A stretch of 64,000 nucleotides of DNA from a virus. Both the position numbers and the translations under genes were made by a program. Location of the stretch: positions 1 through 64,000 of the IMG/VR virus record IMGVR_UViG_3300023174_000052; one strand, 5' to 3'. The notes under the pieces were generated by a model. That model made no database searches, was not told where the DNA came from, and was given only the letters and a program-made list of their open reading frames with translations. Of this stretch, positions 54,701 to 63,900 are shown one piece after another (positions within the stretch are counted from its first letter, which is position 1; every line of letters begins with the position of its first letter).

Positions 54701-57700
54701 TGAATCACCGACCCAAATCGGACCATATAGACCAGAGTTATTACCAGTTAATACTACGTTGATTAATCGATCGAAACCAGAAGTTAGACCGCCGATAGAA
54801 CCAAGCGAGAAATTTGATGTACTATCTACTTGATTCGTTAATCGTCCTGAGAATATATATGTCTGTGGTGTCGTTAACGCGCCGCGCATATAAGCGATGT
54901 GTTTATGGCTTGTTGCGCCACCGGATGGACCCGTAAACTTGATGTCGTTTATGATTGTATCTGTTGTTTTTGCAGGATCCTGGAAGAATCCTAAATACGA
55001 CGTTCCAACTAATCCTGACGCCAAGCCCTTATTTCTGAATTCGACCGTACCAGAACCCATCGTTCTGGAGCCCGATGTTGTTAACGTCGCGAAACCTGTC
55101 GCATCGATTCTTATACCACCGGCATTATTAAGCGCAGAATTTGCTCCTATGAGATAGACAGCCGTGTCAACAACGGTTGCAGAACCAGACGCTACACCGT
55201 TATTAAAGATAATTTGTCCTGAGCCCGTAACCGTGCTGTCGACGTAATAATTCGGAGCTGGCGCCGCGGCGATCGAAGACGAGAAAATACCATCGCCCTG
55301 TAAATTGATTCCTCGAGTACCAGAAATTATAAATGTCTGGACGTTATTGGTGTAAATATCGGAAATACCGAGCGGGAACGTAATGTTCGAGGGATCGACA
55401 GACGCGGGAAGAGCTCCGAAGTCTGCGTCGCCATAGACAGCTCTCGAAGTCCAACCAGCTACGGAACCAGTGTTGAGATAAGGTACACGTGGTGTAGTTA
55501 ATGTACCACCACCGATTATTCTCAAGCTCGCTCCAGTCCATCCCAAATCCAATCCTTGCGGGACTGTTAACGTCATTCCCGTCGGGATGTCGAAAGTAGC
55601 AACGCCAGCGTCAATTTGTAGTCTGCGAGTGTTACCGAAGGAGAACGAAGATGAAACTGCCAACGTCGCGTTGTTTAGATAGAGCGATGTTGTTGGAGAT
55701 CCTGGCGTCGCACCGAAAGAGTTCGTTCCACCGTTCGCTGCGATAGTAACGACAGAGTTAGACGCCGATATAGGACCTGTTGATATATTAGAGTTATTCG
55801 CTAACGTGAGTCTTGAGCCAGGTTCGACGACCAACGCACCAGCACCAGCTAACGTACCAGATTGAATCCATTCACCTGTACCGACGAACGAAGTCGCGTT
55901 CCATGCGATGACAGGCGACGTACCTTGACGTATTAGAGTACCTGTGAGACCGTGTCGACCCGTTGCTATAATGGTTGAACCAGCGGCGACGTTCATCTTC
56001 GCGCCAACACCATTGGCGCCATAATTCGAAGACTCTATTTGGTTAGCGACAGTCATAGAACCGGAGAAGATCCAGTTTGCAGAATTCGACGCAGTCGTAT
56101 AAGCGCTAGCATAATATCCAATCATTTGCGCTATTGAATTCGGAAGAGACGACGACCCAATAAAATGAATAGAATTATTACCACCGTAACTCGGAAATAT
56201 TTGACCATATAATCCGCTATTATCACCTGTTAACTTTACAGTCAAAAGTCTATCTAAACCGGTCGAAGCATTATTATAACCTAAATACACAATAGATGTA
56301 TTGCCAGGTTGCGTAATCAAGCGACCTGAGTAGATGTGCGTCTGAGGTTGCGTGACGTTGCCGATCATGCGAGAGATTGACTTGGCACCTGTACCTGTCG
56401 CACCTGTCCAGCTAACGTCACCAGACATCGTGTGAATCTGCGTCGACGGATCCTGAAGGAAATAAAAATCACTACCCCCCGCACCGACGTATATTCCTTT
56501 ATTTCGAAATTCTATTGAAGCAGAACCGATGTTGCGAGAACCAGAAGAGTAAAGATAACCATAGCTCGTACTATCGATTCTGATTCCACCAGAATTGCTT
56601 AAATAAGAGTAGGTTCCAGTGAGGTAAACGAAGGTGCTAACTGCCGTCACCGACCCAGACGAGATATAGTTATCGAATACGATCTGTCCCGTTCCCATAA
56701 CTGGCGAGTTAACATAGAAAGTAGGAGATCCTATATAAGAACTCGAGATAACGCCAGATCCAGAAAGGTATATACCGCGGTTAGCAGGGATAGCGTGCCC
56801 CCCTAAAATCGGGTTAGTATAGATCAACGTCGCAGAGTTATTTAGAACAATGCTAGCTGTCGAAAGAGTCGCGGGTACAGGACCTGTAGAAGTCTCTGTA
56901 GTGAGGACGACAGACCCTGATGAAACGGTGAACGAGCGATTAAAATTCGTCGTAGAAAGATCAGGTAAGTAAACTCGACCGGCGCCCGTTTTTATGAATG
57001 AAGCAGAAGCTATCGACGAGCTTAAAGAAGAACTAACATATAAGAACGCGCCCGCGTCGACGTCGATGCTCAAATCGCCATTCGTTGTTATGTCTCTATT
57101 CGATCCGATGAAAGTCGTTCCGGATATTATTAGATTTGAACCCGACAATTCGAACGATCTGCGAACACCAACGTCTGAAGCCGTGGCTCCCGATAAAATA
57201 AGATTTCCACTTGTGTGTTTTATCGCAGTAATAAAGCTATTATTGAGTTGTAAATTACCACTTCCAGTTTTGATGACTGGATACGTTCCATTGACGGGTG
57301 CTCCAATAGCGAAAGTCGTAGAACTGTTTATAGCGATATTCCAATCTTTTAATAGTAAAAACCCTCTGTTCGCGTTCGAAGTAAACGAATTCGTGATCAA
57401 CCAATTCGAACCACTTAGAGGGAAGAAAAGAGAATCGTAAGAAGCAGGAATAGAACCGAAGTCAGAATCTGCCGAAGCAGTTAGTACAGACGTTAACGCA
57501 GAAACTCCTGTCGCGACACCAGCTACTTGATTAACGTTAACGTTTGGAGAGACTACATATCTAAACGTACCTAAACCGATCTTATTAATCGTTGTAGCAT
57601 TGCCCTGCGCCTGGACTAAAGCAGTTAGCGTCGTCGCATTTAAAACGTCAACCGTAACAGTTCCAGTAGATACGAGTGTATTCGAAATATTCGCGACGCT

Positions 57701-59353
57701 CGCAGAAGACGCAAGCGTACTACCTGCGGCTAACACTACAGTACCGAATCCGAGCGCCTGCGTTGCTGTACCGCTTCCTGTTCCGATTGTCAAAGTACCA
57801 GAGTTTACCAATCCACCTGCAAATGTGTTAGAATTATTTGCGATTGTAAGTCTGGCGATGGGCTCGACGACTAACGCACCGGCACCCGTTAACGTACCAG
57901 ATTGAACCCATTCGCCAGGACCGACGATTGAAGTTGCCGACCACGCAAGATTCGCACCATTGATCCAGCGATATAGAGGACCCGAAAGTGTGTGTATACC
58001 TGTAGCCGTGACTATACTACCAGACGAAACGTTTAATTTCGTGCCGATGCCGGAGGAGCTGGCGAGATATGCAGTATTAAGCGCGTTTGGAACTGTCATA
58101 GAACCAGAAAAGATCCAGTTCGCAGAGTTTGAAGCTGTTGCATAAGTAGAGGGGTAATATCCAATCATTTGCGCATTCGAGTTCGGAAGAGAAGACGACC
58201 CGATGAAATGAATAGAAGCGTTGGAATAATAACCAGGATATATCACGCCATATAAAGAGTTGTTATTACCAGATAGTTTAACTGTCAAAAGTCTATCGAA
58301 GCCACTGGCTGCATTATAACCCAAATACACAGGAGACGTATTACCAGGTTGCGTAATCAAGCGACCTGTATAGACATGCGTCTGTGGTTGGGTAATTGTT
58401 CCCGCGAGACTAGAGATGATTTTCGCGCCTGTACCTGCCGTGCCTGTCCAACTAACGTCTCCAGACATCGTGTGAATCTGCGTCGACGAATCCTGGAGGA
58501 AATATAAATAGCTGCCCGCTCCTCCGGTGCTAGTACCTTTGTTCCTAAATTCTATTGAAGCAGAACCTATGTTTCTGGACCCTGAAGTATAGAGATAGTT
58601 ATAAAATGTCGAATCTAATCGTATACCACCTGAATTGCTTAAATAAGAGTAGGTTCCAGTGAGGTAGACGACTGTGTTAAGCCCCGAAGCTGACCCAGAC
58701 GCGATATAGTTATCAAATATAATCTGTCCTGTTCCCGTAACTGGCGAGTGAACATAGAACGTAGGCGCGCCAGCGTAAGAAGACGAGATAACGCCAGAGC
58801 CAGAAAGGTATATACCACGATTAGCAGGAATAACGTGAGATATAACGTTAGGATAGATTAGCGTCGCCAAGTTATTGAAGATGATATTCGACGCGCTAAG
58901 ACTTGTTGGGACTGCGCCCAAAGACGTATCAGCAGCGATTCTCAAAGCACCGCTTAGGATTGCAGTACCACCTGTGTACGTGTTAGCAGTACCACTCAGG
59001 GCCAAGTAGTTACTATAAGAAGACGCCGTGACTATTAAAGCAGAGTTTCCTGAGATCGTGTTCCAAATGAACGACGGCGCGTAATCGACGTATACTGACG
59101 TACCCGTACCGAAGGTGACGATATTCGCAGAACCAGTAAGCTGCCAGGGATAAAAAGTCGCTGTGGGATCGGCGAATTTAATCGCACCCGGTTGCGCGTT
59201 TGTAGTCGATAACGTGACTACACCAGCGGCGTCAGAGGCAATATTCGTATTAAAATAGACATCATCACCTGCTACTGGAAGTGTTGATAAGTTCCAGTTA
59301 GTCGTAGTATTCCACGCACCTGCTACTGTTGGTACCCAAGTCTTAGTCGCCAT
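51785..59353 (-). CDS. giant beta-helix adhesin/fibre (2522 residues)
   Basis: The longest gene of the window. The N terminus (TWVPTVAGAWNTTTNWNLST) matches the 45393 gene. The body holds four large modules, each beginning near PATLSTASI..LNNSATLIY-type text (about residues 160, 840, 1334, 2017), with RGIYLSGSGVISSSY, GSASIEFRNKGT, TQPQTHIYSGRLITQPGNTS, and ending AWSATSFVGPGEWIQSGTLA then GAGALVVEP and a LTIANNSNTFAG repeat (about 485, 1160, 1655, 2340). The third module is shorter by nearly 190 residues. These are autotransporter-type beta-strand repeats, so a long right-handed beta-helix spike is likely. DNA of the modules stays near-identical in places, indicating recent duplication or ongoing recombination. 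Confidence 0.85.
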   Translation of the reverse strand: MATKTWVPTVAGAWNTTTNWNLSTLPVAGDDVYFNTNIASDAAGVVTLSTTNAQPGAIKFADPTATFYPWQLTGSANIVTFGTGTSVYVDYAPSFIWNTISGNSALIVTASSYSNYLALSGTANTYTGGTAILSGALRIAADTSLGAVPTSLSASNIIFNNLATLIYPNVISHVIPANRGIYLSGSGVISSSYAGAPTFYVHSPVTGTGQIIFDNYIASGSASGLNTVVYLTGTYSYLSNSGGIRLDSTFYNYLYTSGSRNIGSASIEFRNKGTSTGGAGSYLYFLQDSSTQIHTMSGDVSWTGTAGTGAKIISSLAGTITQPQTHVYTGRLITQPGNTSPVYLGYNAASGFDRLLTVKLSGNNNSLYGVIYPGYYSNASIHFIGSSSLPNSNAQMIGYYPSTYATASNSANWIFSGSMTVPNALNTAYLASSSGIGTKLNVSSGSIVTATGIHTLSGPLYRWINGANLAWSATSIVGPGEWVQSGTLTGAGALVVEPIARLTIANNSNTFAGGLVNSGTLTIGTGSGTATQALGFGTVVLAAGSTLASSASVANISNTLVSTGTVTVDVLNATTLTALVQAQGNATTINKIGLGTFRYVVSPNVNVNQVAGVATGVSALTSVLTASADSDFGSIPASYDSLFFPLSGSNWLITNSFTSNANRGFLLLKDWNIAINSSTTFAIGAPVNGTYPVIKTGSGNLQLNNSFITAIKHTSGNLILSGATASDVGVRRSFELSGSNLIISGTTFIGSNRDITTNGDLSIDVDAGAFLYVSSSLSSSIASASFIKTGAGRVYLPDLSTTNFNRSFTVSSGSVVLTTETSTGPVPATLSTASIVLNNSATLIYTNPILGGHAIPANRGIYLSGSGVISSSYIGSPTFYVNSPVMGTGQIVFDNYISSGSVTAVSTFVYLTGTYSYLSNSGGIRIDSTSYGYLYSSGSRNIGSASIEFRNKGIYVGAGGSDFYFLQDPSTQIHTMSGDVSWTGATGTGAKSISRMIGNVTQPQTHIYSGRLITQPGNTSIVYLGYNNASTGLDRLLTVKLTGDNSGLYGQIFPSYGGNNSIHFIGSSSLPNSIAQMIGYYASAYTTASNSANWIFSGSMTVANQIESSNYGANGVGAKMNVAAGSTIIATGRHGLTGTLIRQGTSPVIAWNATSFVGTGEWIQSGTLAGAGALVVEPGSRLTLANNSNISTGPISASNSVVTIAANGGTNSFGATPGSPTTSLYLNNATLAVSSSFSFGNTRRLQIDAGVATFDIPTGMTLTVPQGLDLGWTGASLRIIGGGTLTTPRVPYLNTGSVAGWTSRAVYGDADFGALPASVDPSNITFPLGISDIYTNNVQTFIISGTRGINLQGDGIFSSSIAAAPAPNYYVDSTVTGSGQIIFNNGVASGSATVVDTAVYLIGANSALNNAGGIRIDATGFATLTTSGSRTMGSGTVEFRNKGLASGLVGTSYLGFFQDPAKTTDTIINDIKFTGPSGGATSHKHIAYMRGALTTPQTYIFSGRLTNQVDSTSNFSLGSIGGLTSGFDRLINVVLTGNNSGLYGPIWVGDSGNISVTFVGSQSLPHPSAMLRAVHVNTYTTASNSANWIFSGSMTVPNLIESSNNGTVGAKLNVPSGNTVIHTGRHGLTGSLTRQGSGANFAWSATSFVGPGEWIQSGTLAGAGGLVIEPGACVTFANASNTFAGGLINSGTLTIGAGLTSGTLGTGQINLVDGSTLNISSSLILNPSKLYMTGTINLNISSGSIVSLALGSYVAGTSATINKRGPGTFEYVTSSGVTFNVLEGTVDVKSGSSNIVTASADSSFGATPSVLNPIYFVLSGSSWRITDTFSINQNRGIVLNADSTISVDQNKTLSILAPVTGTSALVKTGGGNLSLVGLSTQNSIYSTSGSLILSGVDTSADQATAVRSIQLTGSNLVVSGTTFLSVNRRLQTDGNLNVDTSVGAFLYVSSSVSSSIASASFTKTGGGRVYLPDLSTTNFKGLFTVSSGSVVLAAETSAGPVPATLSTASITLNNSATLIYPNATSHVIPATRGIYLSGAGIFSSSYTAAPTYHMLSPVTGTGQLIFDNYIASGSATAISTYVYLTGTNSGINNTRGIRIDSTNVGYLYVSGSRTIGSASIEFRNKGTYSAGAGNYLYFMITPGVQVHTMSGDISWTGAKGTGVRYLSYLNGTFTQPQTHIYSGRLSSQSGSINTTYIGYSSTAVNSGLSTFNIKFTGNNSNLYGFIYPAYYYNAAMTFVGSQSLPNSGSQLRGYHYSTYTTASSAANWIFSGSMTVPNSLESSYYGSTVGIGAKLNVPTGNTVIHTGRHGLTGSLTRYGAGTALAWSATSFVGPGEWIQSGTLAGAGSVVIEPSSRLTIANNSNLFTGFITASNSVLTIAANGSDNSFGATPGTAQARLFLQNATLASSASLTLSTTRNVGLTGSVTFDVQSGKTFIIPSQVAGTANITMKGGGLLILSGSTNVTGSVNVLTGTVRFENTFAIPSGSITVQNSGSVILPSSVNKFGTGNLNLILSGGNVSFI

Positions 59354-59380
59354 GTTTTCCCCAAAAAAATGTTATTATAA

Positions 59381-60961
59381 CTATCTAGCTACGATGAATC
59401 CAATTTTAGGACGATAGGTAACAGTCCCAGTCCCTGCTGTCGCTAGTGTATATCCTGATGTATCGGCTCTTGCATAATACATATTTCCATTCAAAGAATA
59501 TTCAAGAGACGCGCCTCCTGAAACGAATGCCGTATTCGAGAAGACCACTTTCGTCAATAGATTAGAAGTTCCGTCCCAAGTAAAAGAATTCGTAAAATTA
59601 AATTTTGGAGTTATTAACGAGGTGTAAGTTGCGACGTCTGGTACGAAGGGGCCAACTCTTTCGTAAACCGATGTGTACCCAGATGTGACAGACGATGTCA
59701 TCGTACTACCTTGCGAAGTATGTTGCATTCCGATTACGAAGTTTTTCCATCCACCCGACAAAGAAGAGACCCATGGCGAAGCGGCGTTTAAACAGATGTA
59801 CATACCTGTTATTCTATCGTTGGCATTAATGCCAGCTGCCGATAATTCCGCTGCCGTGAATACGAACTCGGTTGCACATGACCAATAGTATGAATCAAGC
59901 GGCCCAACGTCGGTCGAGGAACCAGCTACGGTTACAGTATTAACTGGTACTGCAGCAACTATGTCATTTATGTAAATCGTAGTACTCGCGAGAGTGTCAC
60001 CAGTATAAGAGCCTTGTTTTAAACTAAGTCTAAAACTTTCCTGACCCTCTGTCGCACCGTCAAAATTGATAGACTTTTCTAAATAGCCTAATTTAGTAGT
60101 AGCGTTTACGGCTATAGTTCCAGACAATTGATTATCAACGAAATCAGCTGCTGTGATACTTCCTGTTAAGCTTTCAATTACGTAATAATAATTCGCGTCG
60201 AGTGTTCCGAGTCCCATGTTGACGAACGACGCGGTTAAATATAGCGTGTTACCTTCTGATATGTTAGAAGAATTGACTGTTATAACAGGAGATTTTGAAA
60301 CGTCTTGAACAGTGATTACAGGAGTCGAACCTACTATTTTATTAAAAGAACTATCGTTGCTAATTTTAAACTGAAATAACTCGTCGCCTTCTGTGTTTAG
60401 GTCCAATCTAAACTTTTTAGAGAATGAACCTGTTCCATTGACGAGTAAAAAGCTACCCGTCGACGTGCGATCTTCGAAATCTGCGCCATTTAATACAGAC
60501 GCCGAATAATAAAGCGTCCTAGCCTGTAATTCGGTAGACGCGTCGTAGATTATAATCGTATTTCCTTCTCTTGTAGTATTTCCAGCAGAAGACATTACGC
60601 TGTCAAACGTTAATGTATGCGAATCTTCGGTCTCGGTAGCTTTTCTAAGTCCTACTTTAACTTTTTTACCAGTAGAATCTACATACGGTTCGGTTATGAC
60701 AGCGTATCCTGAGTTTGGTACGATGATCAATTTATTTGTCAGAGCGCTTCCAGCAGGTAAGTACGAACCGTTCCAAGTTATTCCAAGTGTAGTATCAAAT
60801 ATTGTATAAATTCCCTCCTGACTCGCGAAATCCCTGGGGAGATTGACGCGTGTCAAAGCGTTGTTTAACGCAAGAGCGCCAGTGACTTGAAAAACGCTAC
60901 TTGATATTTCGTTTTGATAATTTGAAACGGTACTGTAAATACCTTTGAAAACGCTCTGCAT
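59381..60961 (-). CDS. structural protein with Calx-beta-like repeats
   Basis: A 526-residue virion protein. ATG 60961 with GGAG eight bases upstream is used; the frame is open to 61012. The N-terminal module (GIYTIFDTTLGITWNGSYLP, YVDSTGKKVKVGLRKA) is shared with the 48504 gene. Residues about 125-330 contain three repeats with EGNTIIIYDAS, EGDELFQFKIS, EGNTLYLTASF and EGQESFRLSL, resembling Calx-beta-type immunoglobulin folds. The C-terminal third (YYWSCATEFVFTAAELSAAG, GWKNFVIGMQHTSQGS) is a separate beta domain, possibly receptor binding. Confidence 0.75.
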   Translation of the reverse strand: MQSVFKGIYSTVSNYQNEISSSVFQVTGALALNNALTRVNLPRDFASQEGIYTIFDTTLGITWNGSYLPAGSALTNKLIIVPNSGYAVITEPYVDSTGKKVKVGLRKATETEDSHTLTFDSVMSSAGNTTREGNTIIIYDASTELQARTLYYSASVLNGADFEDRTSTGSFLLVNGTGSFSKKFRLDLNTEGDELFQFKISNDSSFNKIVGSTPVITVQDVSKSPVITVNSSNISEGNTLYLTASFVNMGLGTLDANYYYVIESLTGSITAADFVDNQLSGTIAVNATTKLGYLEKSINFDGATEGQESFRLSLKQGSYTGDTLASTTIYINDIVAAVPVNTVTVAGSSTDVGPLDSYYWSCATEFVFTAAELSAAGINANDRITGMYICLNAASPWVSSLSGGWKNFVIGMQHTSQGSTMTSSVTSGYTSVYERVGPFVPDVATYTSLITPKFNFTNSFTWDGTSNLLTKVVFSNTAFVSGGASLEYSLNGNMYYARADTSGYTLATAGTGTVTYRPKIGFIVAR

Positions 60962-60962
60962 A

Positions 60963-63900
60963 TTATGACTCCAAACCGATGAGTGTAAACGCTGGGCTGC
61001 TAAACGTCGCATCGACGCTGGACGGTGCGACGACTCTTAAAACGTCTCCACGAGATACGTTCTGTGAACCGCCTGTCCACGCGACCGTGCCGCTTGCAGC
61101 TCCTGCAGCGTATGTAATCGTTCCGATATCACTATAAGTGATTGAACCAGCAGAATAAACGCCTTTTTGTATCTTCAATACGACCTGTGATGTCGCAGCG
61201 ATATCTACGTAAGCGTATCCACCATTAAACATCGCCGTTCTCGGCATGATTAACTTGAATACAACTTCACTTGAAGCTGGTTTACCATTGACGGTCGCGC
61301 ATAGATCGTAACCAATCGTCGCGATATAGTTATCGGTCGAAGCAACTGACAACGGAGTGATTGCTGAAATCGTATCATCTACGTCGAAGTTAAACTTAAA
61401 CGTGATCGTTGAACCATCCCATGCAACATCGTAATCGTAATCTGTCGCGTCGAAAGACTTCGAAACGAGAAGCTGACCGTTTAGATACATTCTAATATTT
61501 TCATTTCTTGAGCTGCCTGGCGTCGCCAAGAATGAATTCGTGAACGTCGTACCACCTGGTCTCGTGAGAGAACTACCATTTATCGTTACTGGTCCTGTGA
61601 CTGGCGAAGCGACCTTGTAGAGATGTAATCCGTCGCCGAATCCACTCGCACCAGCGGAAATCGCAGAAATAATCGATCTTTGACCGAACGTATTAACGTA
61701 ACTCTGCCATTCAGCTGAGCTATCTGCTAACGATATTCCCGCGTCAGACCATGTTCCTGCCATGTACTGATCTGAGAATTCGAGGGTCGATCCTGACATT
61801 CTAACTGCGACCGAACCATATGAACCGGTTAAGTTGCCGCCGCGTAACGTTAATATTCCACCCGTGAGTAGATCAACGCTCGCATCAGCATTAGCGCCCG
61901 ATCCAACGAAAGCCATCGTAGAACCACTAATGTTAACGCTTCCAGAAGTTATAACGTTTCTGTTAGATAGCGTTATCGTTGTAAGGCCATCAGACGCTCT
62001 TATTTTATTTCCATCGAGTTCTAAATCGCCGGCTAAAATAGTGCGCTTTTGTCCGTCACCAGAAAGAGTAATAACTGTGTCGTTGTTAGAATCTCTTATG
62101 TCGTTACCCATGACTCTAAGATCGGCCGCAACCTTGAGAGAAGCGGTAAGCGTAGGAGCATAGGCAGTGACGGTTATAGATCCATTTGTGAATGATCCAC
62201 CATTCGCATCACTTATCGTTATCGTGCCAGATACGCCTGGTGCAACCGTGATCGTAGAACCACCGCTATACGTTTGATTATCCCACGAAGTAACTGCTAC
62301 TAAAGCATTAGATAGTGAAGATAAAACGCTCGGTAATACGAACGAACGTTGCGTTGAAGTCGAAGCGAGCGTAATAACTTCCGTTATCCAAGAAGCAGGG
62401 AAAGTGATAGTTCCTTGATCGCCCGAATATGTTTGCGTATCACCATCGATAGCGAACGTGAGATTCTGAGTCGAATAAACAGGAACACCATCATCGAATG
62501 TAATTCTTGTAACGCTTGCTGAATCTTTGATATCGTTGCCAGAAACAATTAAGTCGCCGGCGACGGTTACAGTTCCCGCATTATTACCGATCACTACTGC
62601 GGTTGAAGCGGTTACGAAGTTAAACGAAGCCTGTGTCGTTGTAATGTCGCCACCGTTAATAGCAACGTCATTATAGAAGAGCGCGTTTGAACCAGTAATG
62701 TTTCCACCGATCTGAAGATCGGACGAACCCGAGATAATTCCGAGCGTTGTTAATGTACCAGAAACTATCTCATTACCAGAGACAGTTATGCTTGAACCAG
62801 TCAACTGGATAGCGACTGCGCCTGTCGAACTTTGAATATCATTACCAGCGACCTGTAGATCGCCAGCCAATGTGACAAGCCCCGTTGATGCTCCGATACT
62901 AACTGCCGTAGCAGCTCCTGCCATATTAACGGTCGTCGCAACAGTATTAAATAACGTCGCTGTAGTTTGCGATGTTATAACGTCTCCGCCATTGACTGCA
63001 ACGTCTCCTGCAACGATAACGTCGCGACCTGACATCGTAATTGTGACCGAACCGTCAGAGGCTTTAATATCATTACCCGCGATTTTTAAATCGCCGGCGA
63101 CGACGACGTCAGACGCTGCATTACCGATATTAACGCCTGAAGTTGCTCCACCCGCGATATTGACAGACGTTGCGTTTGCATTAAACACAGTAGCTGTCGT
63201 TTGAGTCGTCGTGATATCGCCGCCATTAAGCGCAAGATCACCATACAACATCATGTTTGAACCAGTGATATTTCCACCGATCTGTAATCCACCGGATCCT
63301 GATATCGCGCCAGCTGCAGTGACTTCAAAATATTTCGTAGAAGTATTATAGTCACCAACCAAAATGCTATACGGCGTAGCTAGACCTCTTTCTGCCCCTA
63401 ATCTAAGCTGTCGACCGATTTCGGTACCACCGTTACCGAATCCACCGTTAGCTGAAACTGACTGCATAGAGAATATGCCACCGTCTGCATTAATAGCGCC
63501 GTCGTTATAGATAGTAACACCAGACGACCCGAATCCCCCGCCGATCTTCGCATTATCAGCATCGATCATACCAGAGATCTTGATATCTCCTGAACCTGAA
63601 ATGTGGCTTCCCACCAACAGTCTTGAAGAGCCTGAAATAACTCCTATTGCCGTTAATGTGCCCGAAATGATTTCATTTCCAGAAACAGTGACGCTTGAAC
63701 CAGTTAACTGGATAGCAACTGCTCCTGTCGAACTCTTGATATCATTACCGGATACCTGCAAATCACCCGCGATTGTTACATCACGAGCAGACATGGTAAT
63801 TGTTGCTGTGCCGTCGGAAGCCTTGATATCGTTACCAGTAACCTGTAAATCTCCCTTGACTTCGACGTCTGCACCCAGAAGCTCTAGAGCGTCGGCCGTA

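Noticed and set aside
51785-59353. Diversity-generating retroelement target in the giant fibre
   Set aside because: No reverse transcriptase or template repeat was seen in the window; differences between modules are spread out and not concentrated at adenines.
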